From positions 63,328,917 to 63,392,916 of the forward strand of contig CM059198.1 of assembly GCA_030323885.1 (NCBI GenBank): DNA of 64,000 bases, in the 5' to 3' direction. Both the position numbers and the translations under genes were made by a program. Shown one piece after another: positions 10,507 to 21,809 of this stretch (position 1 is the stretch's first letter; each line of letters begins with the position of its first letter). The notes under the pieces were generated by a model. It saw only the letters and a program-made list of their open reading frames with translations. It made no database searches and was not told the origin of the DNA. The DNA is from Branchipolynoe longqiensis. Its lineage: Eukaryota; Annelida; Polychaeta; Phyllodocida; Polynoidae.

Positions 10507-10790
10507 CGGTTGGTTGGTTGTCGGAGTTTTACGTCCCGGCAACATCTAAGGTCATATCAGGACGGGCACCAACTTGCAAGAGCGTGCATTCTTGGCATCC
10601 TTATAGTGTTACCCCACTGGGAAAACAGGCTGCCAACACCATGACCCGATATCCCACTCAGTCACATTATCCTGACACTGAGCTAAGCATTCCTTGTCTT
10701 ATCCTATTAATGCCGAGCGCCGATGTCGGAAGCGACACGTATCAATTTTGTAAGTCACTGGTTTGACTCGACCGGGAATTGAACTCCCGA
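10507..10790 (-). mobile_element. SINE-A, head lost
   Basis: Tail GGTTGGTTGGTTGTCGGAGT and body to 'ccgggaattgaactcccg'. The A-box half of the head is missing, replaced by MITE-1 fragments (10789-10921). Confidence 0.8.
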
Positions 10791-10921
10791 TGCTTCATCG
10801 GACTATGCAGCTTTAATGATCCATAATAAACGTCAGTCAAACTAAAGTATAGTAGATGGAAATGATATATTTATCTCAAATGAAGGCAGAACCTCAAAAG
10901 CATCGGACTATTCACCCTTAA
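10789..10921. mobile_element. MITE-1 fragments
   Basis: Right TIR CATCGGACTATGCAGCTTTA, a deleted interior, and a second degraded TIR CATCGGACTATTCACCCTTA. Confidence 0.65.
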
Positions 10922-11173
10922 CACCACACATTAACCTGGCATTGCACTTCCCTCCTGGCTCTGGCCACAGGACTGCCAGGCGGGTGCAAATGTCAATAAT
11001 TGTAGGGGAGTGGGGGGGGGGGGAGTGGGAGATGCGTCCACATTACATCTACGCTGTCTATTGGATTTGGATGGCTCCAATTTGCTAGCAGTTAATGGGC
11101 AGAGTATTGTGGGCCTCTTTTAGTAACAAGTCACCGAGCAAAGGGATATTGTTACTGTTTGTATAGTAGTCAA

Positions 11174-11532
11174 ACCAGACGGGATGGCTGAATGAGCTGA
11201 GCGTCCGTCTTCAGTTTTGGGATATAAAGGGATCCGAAGCCATGGGTTTGTGGGTTCGAACCCTGGTCGAGTCAAACCAATGACTGAAAAACGTATGTAT
11301 ACTTGTCGCTTCCTAGCCAGGTGCTTGGCATTATTAGGATAGGACAAGGACTGGTTGGCTCAGTGTCAGGATTATGTGACTGAGTGCGGTTTCAGGTCAT
11401 GGTGCTGGTGGCCTGGTCTCCCAGTGGAGCAGCACTGTAATGTTGCCATTAGTGCGCGCTGTCACAAGTCAGTACCCATCCTGATATGACCTTAGATGTT
11501 GCCATGATGTATAACTCGAACAAGCAACCAAC
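11174..11532 (+). mobile_element. SINE-A (A1 head), full-length
   Basis: Starts ACCAGACGGGATGGCTGAAT, has an extended variable arm between A and B boxes (GGTTCGAACCC), and ends 'ataactcgaacaagcaacca'. This is the tail type with TCCAAC..AACC rather than AAAC. Confidence 0.85.
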
Positions 11533-11549
11533 CAGTGTGAGTGTTGTAG

Positions 11550-11601
11550 TGCTGGAATGTGCTGGAATGTCATGGAATGTCTTGGAATGTGCTGGAATTT
11601 G
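11550..11601 (+). repeat. Short GGAATGT tandem repeat
   Basis: Five imperfect copies of a 10-bp unit (CTGGAATGTG). Confidence 0.8.
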
Positions 11602-11697
11602 CCACGACGTTGCACAATTTCCCGTAACGTGCATCAAAGTTAGCTTTCATACTTTAGCCATTTTGATCAGAACAAACAGAAATTTAAATGAATCTTA

Positions 11698-12510
11698 AGG
11701 GCCTGTCACACTACAACCTATGGCGTTAGCATGTGCTGGCGTATCCGGTTTTCGACCATACGCCGTCATAGGTTACTCATAGGTTGGGCATAGGTTGTAT
11801 ACGCTCTTCATAGGTCATCATAGGTCGGCGTCAGTCAAGCCGCCAAAAAATGTTTGTGCATATTCAAAATTGTCAACCTATGCCGGCAGGTTAGGCATAG
11901 GTTAGGGGTAGGTCGGCATAGGTTAGCATAGGTTAGCCATACGTTGAGCCGGCACCCTCCGCGTATCTCTGGTGTATGTAGCTTTCGCCTAGCCTACGGG
12001 TAAAGGGGCTGTCACACTACGACATATAGCATTAGCGTATGCTGACATATGTGCTTTTCGACCAACACATTGGCATACGCCGTCCTAGGTTACGCATAGG
12101 TTGGACATAGGTCGTATACACTTTTCATAGGTTGTCATAGGTCGGCATAGGTTGACCCACCAAAAATAATTTTGTGCATGTTCAAAATGTTATACTTATG
12201 CCGGCGTGTGGCTCATATGGTTCTCATATGCTGGGCGTACACTGGATGTACGCCGGCATAGGTTGCACATACTGTGGCCATATGTCAACATAGGTTACTC
12301 ATACGCTAGACCGGTCACCTGTAACCGTCAACAAACATCCCAGTATGCCACGTATAGGTCGTCATATGCTTTGCATATGCCATCATAGGTTAGGCATAGG
12401 TTAGGCATAAGTTAGGCATAGGTTAGGCATAGGCTACGCATACGCTTCATACGCTTATTGTGCCATGCTACGCATATGCCACCGCCATACGTCGTAATGT
12501 GACAGGGCCT
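11698..12510. mobile_element. WAP-a variant with CATAGGTT words, TTA TSD
   Basis: Ends AGGGCCTGTCACACTACAAC and, reversed, AGGCCCTGTCACATTACGAC. TTA lies at 11695-11697 and 12511-12513. The interior repeats words such as CATAGGTT, GGCATAGG and CATACGCC in both orientations. A second internal terminus, AGGGGCTGTCACACTACGAC, begins near 12005, so this may be one element inserted in or fused to another. A 3-bp TWA target suggests PIF/Harbinger-type transposition. Non-coding. Confidence 0.75.
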
Positions 12511-12513
12511 TTA

Positions 12514-12965
12514 AGGCCCTGTCACATTACGGCGTATGGCGGGAGCGTATGGCGGCGTAGCGGCTTACGTCATATACGTCGCCATACGCCGCATACGCTA
12601 CGCATACGCTACGCATACGCTACGCATACGCTACGCTACCTACGCTACGCCGCCAGTGCCGCAACACCCGGCGTATGTGAAGCCTATGATGCATACGCCG
12701 CCATACGCTTTCATAAATCCGTCCGTCCAAATTTTTTTGTGCATGCTCAAAAAAACGCGACCTATGAGGGCGTATGGCCCATACTGTCAAAAAATGTCAC
12801 AGCACGCTCCCATACGCTCCCATACGCTACGCATACGCTACGCATACGCTACGCATACGCTCTTCATACGCTCCTCATACGCTCAAACACACCCGAAAGT
12901 GGCACCCGATGGCGTACGTAGGTTTTCAATACGCTCCCGCCATACGCCGTAATGTGACAGCCCCT
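12514..12965. mobile_element. WAP-a with ATACGCT words, TTA TSD
   Basis: Ends AGGCCCTGTCACATTACGGC and, reversed, AGGGGCTGTCACATTACGGC; TTA at 12511-12513 and 12966-12968. CATACGCTACG words are arrayed in both arms around the centre 'atttttttgtgcatgctcaa'. Open frames across it translate to tandem T-H-T-L-R-I-R-Y-A and are not genes. It abuts 11698-12510 and shares its TTA. Confidence 0.85.
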
Positions 12966-13153
12966 TTAGCAACATTAATAACCACAATACCAAAGAGTGA
13001 TGTCAACCTAGCCAGTGCCATATAAATGTTATCAGACCAGGCAGAAGACTTGGGATTGAAATCGTTATCATCATACACTTGGTACTGTAATCGGTATCAT
13101 CGTAAGACCAAGGTTGTCCTGACATAGCAGGTGTCCTGTCATCGGACTAACAA

Positions 13154-13483
13154 GACCAGACGTGATGGCCGAATGAGTTGAAAGTCCATCTCCCGTTTTG
13201 GTAGATCGTGGGATCTGAACCTATGGGTTCGAAGCCTGGCTGAGTCAAACCAATGACATAAAAGTTGATAATTGTCAATTCCTAGCCAGGCTATCGGCAT
13301 TATTAGAATAGGGCAAGGACTGGCTGGCTCAGTGTCAGGATAATGGGACTGAGTGGTATATCAGGTCATGCTGCTGGCGGCCTAGTCTCACAGTGGGGCA
13401 GCACTATAAAATCGCCATGAGTCAGTACCTGTCATGATATGACCATACATGTTGCCAGGACGTCAAACTCCAACAACCAATTG
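13154..13483 (+). mobile_element. SINE-A (A1 head), full-length
   Basis: Starts 'accagacgtgatggccgaat' and ends 'gtcaaactccaacaacc'. Diverged B box (GGTTCGAAGCC). Confidence 0.85.
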
Positions 13484-13640
13484 GACTGGTAATCAAATTA
13501 GACCAACGCCATTGAAAAGCCAGTCGCAGTCGCTACTAATGCATAGGCAATTTTTCACATTGAAAAAACTGTCCCAAAATTGGAAGGGTCCGCCGATCAT
13601 AGCGGTCGCTGAAGGCAGGCACTTCTGCATAGACACTAGA

Positions 13641-13949
13641 GCTCTACGTTCTAGCAACATCTAAGGTCATACCAGGACGGGTACCGACTTGTGACAGTGC
13701 GCACTCAAGACAACTTTATAGTGCTGCACCACTGGGAAATCAAACTGCTGGCACCTGATATCCCACTCAGTCACACTATCCTGACATGTAGCTAACCAGT
13801 CCTTGCCCTATCCTAATAATGCCGATCGCCAGGCTAGGAAGCGACAAGTATCAATTTTACAAGTCATTGGTTTAACTCGACCGGGAACCGAACTCCCGAT
13901 TTCCCATATGAGAAGCCTGTGCTTGATTGATTCGGCCACCGCGTCCGGT
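13641..13949 (-). mobile_element. SINE-A (A2 head)
   Basis: Body from 'acgttctagcaacatctaag' to head 'ttcggccaccgcgtccggt'. The last few tail bases are lost. Confidence 0.85.
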
Positions 13950-13995
13950 CAGCGGTTGCTGAAGACAGTCACTAGACTTGGAGTGAAAAGAACTA

Positions 13996-14190
13996 CGGTA
14001 AAACCTCTCTAACCGACCACCTCCACAGATCGACCACTCCCCTATATCAATCACGTCATTTGGGTCCCAAACGATCGCCCATACAAAACCATTGTAATGA
14101 TAACAAAAAAATCTCCCTAATCCGACCACCCCCTAAATGGGACCATTTAAAGTCGGTTCCACGGTCGGTCGATTTAGAGAGGTTGTACTG
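13996..14190. mobile_element. pogo-1 MITE, complete, TA TSD
   Basis: CGGTAAAACCTCTCTAACCG to GATTTAGAGAGGTTGTACTG with TA on both sides (13994-13995, 14191-14192). Confidence 0.85.
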
Positions 14191-14381
14191 TATTTCCATT
14201 CCAGTGGTTGCAATTCAGGCCACGTCGCCGTCATTCTGTCGCCGATGTGGGATTCTCGCGCTATGACGTCACATAGTGACACCGGCCGGTCACGTGACTA
14301 GGTTCTAAACCATTCGCGAGGCTATTTACACTATCAGCTAACATACAGCCGTGCTGACTTCACTTGTGGGAGTGATCCTTA

Positions 14382-14948
14382 AAGCCCCAGTCAGACCTCA
14401 CCGGATTGAGGAACCGGACAGAAACCGGACACTGTCCGGTGAAATACGGCAATGTAGGGTTTATATATGGTTAGCATCCGGTGTGTCCGTTCTGTGGCCA
14501 GGGGATCCAGTGTGTACGGTTATAAGTTTTGAACATGCACACAACTTGTACCGGACACCACTGGACTGAGGTGTACGGTTGGTGTCCGTTTTAAGTTTGT
14601 TTAGTCCGTTTTGTCTGTTTCATGTCCGTTATCCATCCGTCACGCCTCCAGTTTGCTTCCTGAAGAGTCCGTTGATGGTGCTGCGGGAATTCGGTCTGTC
14701 ATTTTTAAAATCTGTTTTCGACGCATCCGTGATCAGTCTGGTACTGTGGTAGGTGTCCGGTAGGTGTCCACTTGGTGTCCAGTCCATCTGTTTGACATTC
14801 TGTAGCCGTCCGGTTCTCGTCTGGTTCTCATCCGTTGGCTATGCATTAATATACATTTCTTGTCCGTTTACCATCCATTTCGTCCGGTGGCCATTGCAAC
14901 AGTTCGACACCGAACACCACCGGACTAGACAATTCTTTGTCCGGTGAG
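14382..14948. mobile_element. WAP-c with TGTCCGGT words, right end truncated
   Basis: Starts AAGCCCCAGTCAGACCTCAC after TTA. The interior is dense in GTGTCCGGT, ACCGGACAC and TCCGTT words that change orientation between arms. The right end (CCGGTGAGGC) breaks at a SINE-A fragment before the expected CACAC terminus. A second copy is in MITE-1 at 62046. Confidence 0.75.
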
Positions 14949-15126
14949 GCAGGCAGGACTGGTTTACTCATTATTGGAATAATGCGACTGAGGGAAATTT
15001 CAAGTCATACTGGTCCCGTCTCCCAATGAGGCAGCACTATAAAGTAATCATATGCGCACCCTGTCACGAATTTGTACCCGATCTCATATGCCCTTAGATT
15101 TTGTTAGAATGAAAAACCCCAACAAC
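14949..15126 (+). mobile_element. SINE-A 3' fragment
   Basis: From 'ggcaggactggtttactcat' to 'aaaaaccccaacaac'; head absent. Confidence 0.7.
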
Positions 15127-15344
15127 ATGAGCTGTATTGAAGCAAACATACGGTAGTAGTCTGCATTGAAATCTCAGGTAAGGAACCACATGGCAAGGAT
15201 GATTGCATCAGGAAGCCTAGATAACAAAATGGGCAGCACACTAGCCCCAGAACAGTAAGAAGTATTCCTGCTGGAGGCACAATATTTTCCATTTGCATCA
15301 ACCCTCCCCCCCCCCCCCACATACACACACACAACAATACTGTC

Positions 15345-15852
15345 ATGGGGGGATGGTGATAAAAAAGGGAAATATTGCGCCTAGAGCGGGACTCGAACCC
15401 ACATTTCTTTGCATTCCGGGCCAGTGTGCTAACCATTACACCACCTAGGCTTTCTGATATCACCATCCTACCCACGCCTACCTGTCTATGTGGTTACGTG
15501 ACTGAGAGGTCAGTACAGACTACTACACTCTTCCCCCTGGAATTGTAAGTCTTGTAATGCTTACAATTACATACATACGGGAAATGCACTTACACATACA
15601 TACACAGGGCAGGTTCAACAACCATACAGCGCATAGCATGTATAGGATCATGGTCACGGCAACCAGTATCGCGGGGGGTGATGAAAATGGGAAATATTGC
15701 ACCTAGAGCGGGATTCGAATCCACTTTTCTTTGCATTCCCGGCCAGTGTGCTAACCATTACACCACCTAGGCTCCCTGATATCACCATCATACCCATGTC
15801 TACCTGTCTACGTTGTTACTTGCCTGAGAGGTCAGTGCAGACTACTACAATA
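15345..15852 (-). mobile_element. SINE-C composite: two units with conserved spacer
   Basis: Units at 15345-15535 and 15669-15852, separated by about 133 bp of spacer ('aattgtaagtcttgtaatgc'..'ggttcaacaaccatacagcg'). On the minus strand each has a glutamine-tRNA-like head, GCCTAGGTGGTGTAATGGTT, B box GGTTCGAGTCC, and an acceptor stem that still pairs (GCCTAGG with CTCTAGGC). The same unit plus spacer recurs at 29539-30251 and 62855-63345. Confidence 0.8.
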
Positions 15853-16096
15853 CCAAATAGTCTGTAGTTTAGTTCCTTTGTGAAGCATTGCAGAAGCCAG
15901 AATGCTGGCACTCCTTGCTCTCCCGACATCTAAGAACTAATTTAAACAGCATCAACATTGAAGAGGTTCCTTTTCTATCACAATAAAACCAGATTTGATC
16001 AAATTACACAATGAATTTGGCAAAATTATAGTGCCTTTGGGAAAGCTGAGAGGAAGCTGAGAGGAAGCTGAGAGAAACTAAGCAGGTGGAAAGCCC
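15853..16096. other. Unassigned stretch
   Basis: No repeat or coding signal beyond three 'aagctgagagg' repeats at 16044-16073. Confidence 0.35.
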
Positions 16097-16099
16097 TAA

Positions 16100-16546
16100 A
16101 GGCCCTGTCACATTACGGCGTATGGCCGGAGCGTATGGCGGCGTAGCGGCTTTACGTCATATACGTCGGCATACGCCGCATACGCTACTCATACGCTACT
16201 CATACGCTACTCATACGCTACTCATACGCTACTCATACGCCGCCAGTGCCGCAACATGCCGGCGTATGTGAAGCGTATGAGGCATACGCCGCCATACGCT
16301 TTCATAAATTCGTCCGTCCAATTTTTTTTGTGCATGCTCAAAAAAACACGACCTATGAGGGTGTATGGCCCATAATGTCAAAAAATGTCACAGCACGCTC
16401 CCATACGCTCCTATACGCTCCTCATACGCTCCTCGTACGCTCCTCATAGGTCCCCCATACGCTCAAACACACCCGAAAGTGGCACCAGCATGGCGTACGT
16501 AGGTTTTCAATACGCTCCCGCCATACGCCATAATGTGACAGCCCCT
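16100..16546. mobile_element. WAP-a with ATACGCT words
   Basis: AGGCCCTGTCACATTACGGC to GCCATAATGTGACAGCCCCT, preceded by TAA and followed by TTA. Same centre as 12514-12965 ('tttttttgtgcatgctcaaa'). The number of CATACGCTACT words differs from that copy. Confidence 0.85.
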
Positions 16547-16570
16547 TTACAGGTTGGGTAGTAAAAGAAA

Positions 16571-16630
16571 TACAGTCAAACTCAGATCTTATTCGCCCAT
16601 ATTTTAGGCAAATTCGGATATAACAGGATG
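16571..16630 (+). mobile_element. Possible pogo-type fragment
   Basis: CAGTCAAACTCAGATCTTAT after TA, then 'caaattcggatataacagga'. Resembles pogo/Tigger ends but no matching right end was found. Confidence 0.35.
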
Positions 16631-16660
16631 AGACATTGGACCTGGAGTTCTTTAATTTAA

Positions 16661-17000
16661 AGGTTGGTGGGTTGTTGGAGTTTCACTTCCTGGCAACATC
16701 TAAGATCATAGGGCAGGTACCAATTTGTGACAGTGCAAACTCATGGCAACTTTATAGTGCTTCCCCAATGGGAAATCAGGCCGCCAGCATCATGACCCAA
16801 TATCCCACTCAGTCACATTATCATGACACTGAGCTAACCAGCCCCTGTTGCCTTTGCCCTATCCTATTAATGCAGAGCGCCAGGCTAGGTAGCGACAAGT
16901 ATCAATTTTATAAGTCATTGGTTTTACTCAACCGGGAATCAAACTCTTGATCTCCGACACCCGAGGCCCATGTTCTACTGATTTGGCAACTGCGCCCGGT
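16661..17000 (-). mobile_element. SINE-A (A2 head), full-length
   Basis: Tail GGTTGGTGGGTTGTTGGAGT, head GGCAACTGCGCCCGGT. Confidence 0.85.
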
Positions 17001-17879
17001 TTAATTCAAAGGTAATTTCAGTAAACAGAACCCTGCTTTAGGGTGATACAGCATTTGAGACGGTGACATTTTATGGACCCCAATTGATCGTATTATAACT
17101 TGGTTTGACCTCTGCTGAATCTTCTTTGATTGTTCCTCTACTTCAAGCAGCTCGGACTTTAGATCCAACCTCGGAAGGTTGATTGTGAGTGGCTTCTGAA
17201 AGGGTCTCAGAGGACACTTGAGGATTACTTCATGGAAATATACAGATTCTAACACTTAAACCACCCAACCCAACCCAACGCTAACATCATGGTGTAAAAT
17301 ATTCCGATTTAATGCATTGGTGGGGGAATGCAAATGTTCTATTATTGATTGGGTATACATGACCAGGTGCATGTAGGTGTATATGTAGGTGCTGGTGGTG
17401 CCTGAGTGAGATGTAAATAGACATAGCGTGCTGGCAGGACTGTGTGTAACGGGCACTCAGAGCCTACCCCCTCCCCCCCCCCTCTGCTAGTCAGGATCAC
17501 CACACTCAGGCTCAAGGCAGGTTGTGGCCAGGGGAGCCATACAGCTTGGTGGTGGTGGGCAGATCACTGGTAACCATGGGAACCAGGAATGCTGGATCCC
17601 TATTGCTTGTTTCTCATTGGGGAAATAGGGTGGGCTGATACTCTACACTGAATCCATGTACCATATAAGTAATAAACCAGAGGGCTTGGCTCTCTCTTCT
17701 TTCACAGTGTATACACTTCCTTTCTCTTTGTCTATATTGATTTCACTATAGCCTGCCTACACAACCACAGATTCGAGCTGTAGACTTTACATACTTGTGA
17801 CCACGACCGGTGGTAAATATATTAGTTGGAGGAAGCATTCAACTTTACTTCATGGAGACCCTAGTATTTACAATGGCAC
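17001..17879. other. Unassigned stretch, about 880 bp
   Basis: No repeat shared with the rest of the window. Contains a short CCCAACCCAACCCAAC run at 17264-17279 and a C-tract at 17470. No coding frame of note. Confidence 0.35.
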
Positions 17880-17882
17880 ATA

Positions 17883-18457
17883 AGCCCTGTTCACACGGGG
17901 CAGTTAATTCGAATCATATAAATCGACTTGCCTAGTTCGACGCACATTCGGCGTGTGAACGCGACGCTAAAGCGATTTAGGGCTGAATCGATTCAGCTAG
18001 ATCGCTTCATCTATACCACCTCTGTAGGTGGTTTATATGAACCAAATTTTATGATTCGACTTATATCGCCCATGTGAACGCAACCGACTTACTTGAGGCA
18101 GATTAAGGACGTGACAGTCGAGACCTGAGTGTGTTGACTTTCCGGTAAATTTGGTCTATGAACCTGCTAGAGGTGCACAGATATTTTTGTCATGATTTAT
18201 TTATAGGGTTTGACTGCCCAGCAGAAGTTTTGACTGTTCCAAAACAATACGATTCAGTCGAAACAGATCTAGGTCGAACCCACACTCTCTCATGCCAACG
18301 TCGACTAAGCGAAACTGGCACTGGTTAGTCTTGACTTGCTCATGCTTAGATATCGATTTCCGGCTAAAAGAACTGCATGTGTGGACACGACACTAAATCG
18401 ATTCATATAAATCGACTTGTCTAAGTCAACATAAACTTTGCCCGTGTGAACAGGGCT
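17883..18457. mobile_element. WAP-e with ATCGATTTATATGAATCG words, ATA TSD
   Basis: Ends AGCCCTGTTCACACGGGGCA and, reversed, AGCCCTGTTCACACGGGCAA; ATA at 17880-17882 and 18458-18460. Interior repeats AATCGATT, AAATCGACTT and TTCGA words in both arms. Non-coding. Confidence 0.85.
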
Positions 18458-18626
18458 ATAGTCAATCAAAGCATAATGTATCCACACCTAGTGCTACTGC
18501 ATCTCACCTAAAAACGCTCAACCTAACCACGCTTAACCTAACCATACAAAATACCCAATTTAACCATAGTCAATGCATCCATACCAAACCCAATCACCAT
18601 ATTGTATCAATGCTGCAAACTATCGC

Positions 18627-18949
18627 TTTTTGTAGTTGTTGTTTTAGATCCTAGCGACATCTAAGGTCATATCAGGATGGCACCAACTTGTGACAGTGCA
18701 CACTCATGTTGACTTTATAGTGCTGCCACACTGGGAGATAAGGCCACCAGCACCATGATGCATTATCCCATACAGTCACATTATCCTGATACTGCACTAA
18801 CCAGCCTTGTCCTATCTTACTAATGCCTAGCACAAGGCTAGGTAGCGACACGTATCAAATTCATAACTCATTGGTTTGACTCGGCTGGGATTCGAACTCC
18901 CGACCTTCCACACGGGAAGCTTGTGCTCTACCGATTCATCTCCCAGGTA
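18627..18949 (-). mobile_element. SINE-A
   Basis: Tail 'gtagttgttgttttagatcc', head 'tctaccgattcatctcccag' diverged. A further head fragment of another minus copy is at 18973-19045. Confidence 0.75.
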
Positions 18950-19130
18950 GCTTTTCATATGTTGTTGCCTTGACTCGGTCGTAGGTTTGAACCCATGACC
19001 TCCCGCAGGAGAGGCCAGTCAGTGTTCTTATCGATTTGGTCATTCGTTGGTGAGGACGGAACTTCAAAATAGAAGTATCTGGTTATGCAACTTTGAAGAA
19101 TAGAGGTTAGCGGAGATAACCACCCTACTT

Positions 19131-21202
19131 CCGGTGTGTAAGCACACCAGGTCCCAGCTGCAATCCTTCATAATAGAACCAGCAGACACCGACCTACTTT
19201 CGCTGAATAAATAAAATATACAAGGTCTTCAGCCTGGCAACAGGAAACACTGCCCCTACTTCCGGTGGATAAATAGTCCAGTTACCAGTTCCAATCCTTC
19301 ATCATAGCACCAGCAAACACTAACCTTCTTCCGGTGTGTAAACCTGCCATGTCCCAGCTCCAGACCTTCCTCATGGCACCAGCGGACACTAACCTTCTTC
19401 CGGTCTGTAAACTCGCCATGTGCCAGCTCCAGACCTTCCTCATGGCACCAGCAGACACTAACCTTCTTCCGGTGTGTAAACCCGCCATGTCCCAGCTCCA
19501 GACATATGGCACCATCAGACACTAACCTTCTTCCGATGTGTAAACCCGCCAGGTCCCAGTTCCAGACCTTCATCATGGCAATCAGGGCACACTAACCTTC
19601 TTCCAGTGTGTCAACTCGGCATGTCCCAGTTCCAGACCTTCATCATGCCACCAGTGGACACTAACCTTCTTCCGGTGTGTAATCTCGCCAGGTCCCAGTT
19701 CCAGACCTTCGTCATGGCAATCAGGGCACACTAAGCTTCTTCTGGTGTGTCAACTGCCATGTCCCAGCTCCAGACCTTCGTCATGGCACCAGCGAACACT
19801 AACCTTCTTCCGGTGTGTAATCTCACCAGGTCCCAGCTCCAGACCTTCGTCATGGCACCAGCAGACACTAACCTTCTTCCGGTGTGTCAACTTGGCATGT
19901 CCCAGTTCCAGACCTTCATCATGGCACCAGCAGACACTAACCTTCTTCTGGTGTGTAAACCCGCCATGTTCCACCTCCAGACGTGATGGCACCAGCAGAC
20001 ACTAACCTTCTTCCGATGTGTAAACCCGCCAGGTCCCAGTTCCAGACCTTCATCATGGCAATCAGGGCACACTAACCTTCTTCCAGTGTGTCAACTCGCC
20101 AGGTCCCAGTTCCAGACCTTCATCATGGCAATCAGGGCACACTAACCTTCTTCCGGTGTGTCAACTCGCCAGGTCCCAGTTCCAGACCTTCGTCATGGCA
20201 ATCAAGGCACACTAAGCTTCTTCGGGTGTGTCAACTGCCATGTCCCAGCTCCAGACCTTTGTCATGGCAATCAGGGCACACTAACCCTCTTCTGGTGTGT
20301 CAACTCGCCATGTCCCAGTTCCAGACCTTCATCATGGCACCAGCGGACACTAACCCTCTTCCAATGTGTAATCTCGCCATGTCCCAGTTCCAGACCTTCA
20401 TCATGCCACCAGCGGACACTAACCCTCTTCCGGTGTGTAATCTCGCCATGTCCCAGTTCCAGACCTTCATCATGCCACCAGCGGACACTAACCTTCTTCC
20501 GGTGTGTAATCTCGCCAGGTCCCTGTTGCATACCTTCATCATGGCAATCAGGGCACACTAAGCTTCTTCCGGTATGTAAACCCGCCATGTCCCAGTTCCA
20601 GACCTTCATCATGGCACCAGCGGACACTAACCCTCTTCCGATGTGTAAACTCGCCATGTCCCAGTTTCAGACCTTCGTCATAGCACCAGCCACTAACCTC
20701 CTTCCAATGTATAAATAAACACACCATGTCCCAGCTCAATTCCTTCATTGGTTGGTTGGTGGAGTTTTACATCCTGCCAACATCTAATGTCATATCAGAA
20801 TAGGTACTGACTTCTGACAGTGCACACTCATGGCGACTTTCTAACCTTATGGTGCTGCCCCACTAGGAGACCAGGCCACCAGCACCATGACCTGATATCC
20901 CACTCAATCACATTATCCTGACACTTAGCCAACCAGTCCTTGCCCTATCCTAATAATGTCTAGTGCCTGGCTAGGAAGCGACAAGTATAACATTTTATGT
21001 CATTGGCTTGACTTCACCCAGCTTCTCAAGCAGTACGTTCAAATCCCACGATCTACCAAAACGGAAGGCGGACGCTCACTTCACTTGGCCATCCCTTCTG
21101 GTCCAATTCCTTTGTCATGGCACCAGCGTATACTAACCTACTTCTGGTCTGTAAACACACCAGGTCCCAGCCCTAGACCGTCGTCATAGCACCAGCAGAT
21201 GG
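19131..21202. repeat. 69-bp minisatellite
   Basis: About 24 units of 69 or 70 bp (block CATGTCCCAGCTCCAGACC at 19348, 19417, 19486). Two unit types alternate: GGCACCAGCGGACACTAACC and GGCAATCAGGGCACACTAAC. Since 69 is a multiple of three, frames stay open for up to 230 codons, but both strands and several frames are open equally and the peptides are plain repeats, so no gene is called. The array resumes after SINE-A (20750-21102) and ends at WAP-d. Confidence 0.9.
20750..21102 (-). mobile_element. SINE-A (A1 head) inserted in the 69-bp array
   Basis: Flanked by 'caattccttc' on the left and 'caattccttt' on the right. Array sequence continues on both sides. Confidence 0.9.
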
Positions 21203-21205
21203 TAA

Positions 21206-21806
21206 TACCCCAGTCACACGAGAGCCAGCGTTCACCGGCAACCTCCTTACGGCCAAAAGGACGCCAACCTCCCACTCTATACAGTGATTCAAATACATGG
21301 TCGGCGGCATGGCGGCGCCAGGGCAGCACCAGGGTGGCACCAGGGTGGCACCAGGTAAGTGCCAGGTCGGTGCCAGGTCGGCACCAGGTCGGCACCAGAT
21401 CAGCGCCAGGGCAGTACCAAGGTAGGGTCAGTACCAGGGCGGCGGCGGGTTGGAGGCCAGGGCGATGCTGGGTTGGGGCAAGGGTGGCGCCGACCACACG
21501 GTGAGTGCGGCATCGCATGTGTTGGTGCTGCCAGGTTGGCGCCAGGTTGGCGCCAACTCGCCAACCAAGAGGTTGGTGCCAGGTCGGCGCCAGCCAGTTT
21601 TGAATGGCGCCGCCAGAACAGGGTGCAAGGAGGTTGCAGGTGCAGCAGCTGCAACCTCCTTGCATCCAAAATTTCCGAAATGGACGCCGAGAGGTTGGCG
21701 TCCTCGCTGTGCCAGTACTTACGGAGGGCATAAGGATGGTGCAATGAGGATGTTTTGATGTCGCAAATCGATCGTAAGTGAACGCAGGCCTCGTGTGACT
21801 GGGGTA
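21206..21806. mobile_element. WAP-d with GGCGCCAGGTTGG words, TAA TSD
   Basis: Ends TACCCCAGTCACACGAGAGC and, reversed, TACCCCAGTCACACGAGGCC; TAA at 21203-21205 and 21807-21809. The left arm carries GCACCAGGTCGGTGCCAG-type words and the centre a GGTTGCAG/CTGCAACC hairpin (21631-21666). Strongly GC-rich compared with neighbours. The overlapping frames on both strands encode repeats of A-P-G-W-R-Q and are not genes. Confidence 0.85.
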
Positions 21807-21809
21807 TAA

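Noticed and set aside
12460..13025. Frames of 83-153 codons with T-H-T-L-R-I-R-Y repeats
   Set aside because: Translation of CATACGCTACG words in WAP-a.
14382..14948. Array of transcription-factor sites made of TGTCCGGT words
   Set aside because: The words form inverted arms of a mobile element with a second copy at 62046; regulatory function is not supported.
15345..15440. Possible functional glutamine tRNA gene
   Set aside because: Head pairs at the acceptor stem, but the anticodon arm is not a proper stem-loop, and the element recurs with a SINE body at several loci, so it is a SINE promoter.
17264..17279. Telomere-like CCCAAC repeat
   Set aside because: Only about three units and not the TTAGGG type expected in molluscs.
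19256..20748. Overlapping frames across the 69-bp array
   Set aside because: Length divisible by three explains the openness; both strands are open and there is no start context, signal or domain.
19131..21202. CRISPR-like array
   Set aside because: Units are contiguous 69-bp tandem repeats without unique spacers, in a eukaryotic repeat landscape.
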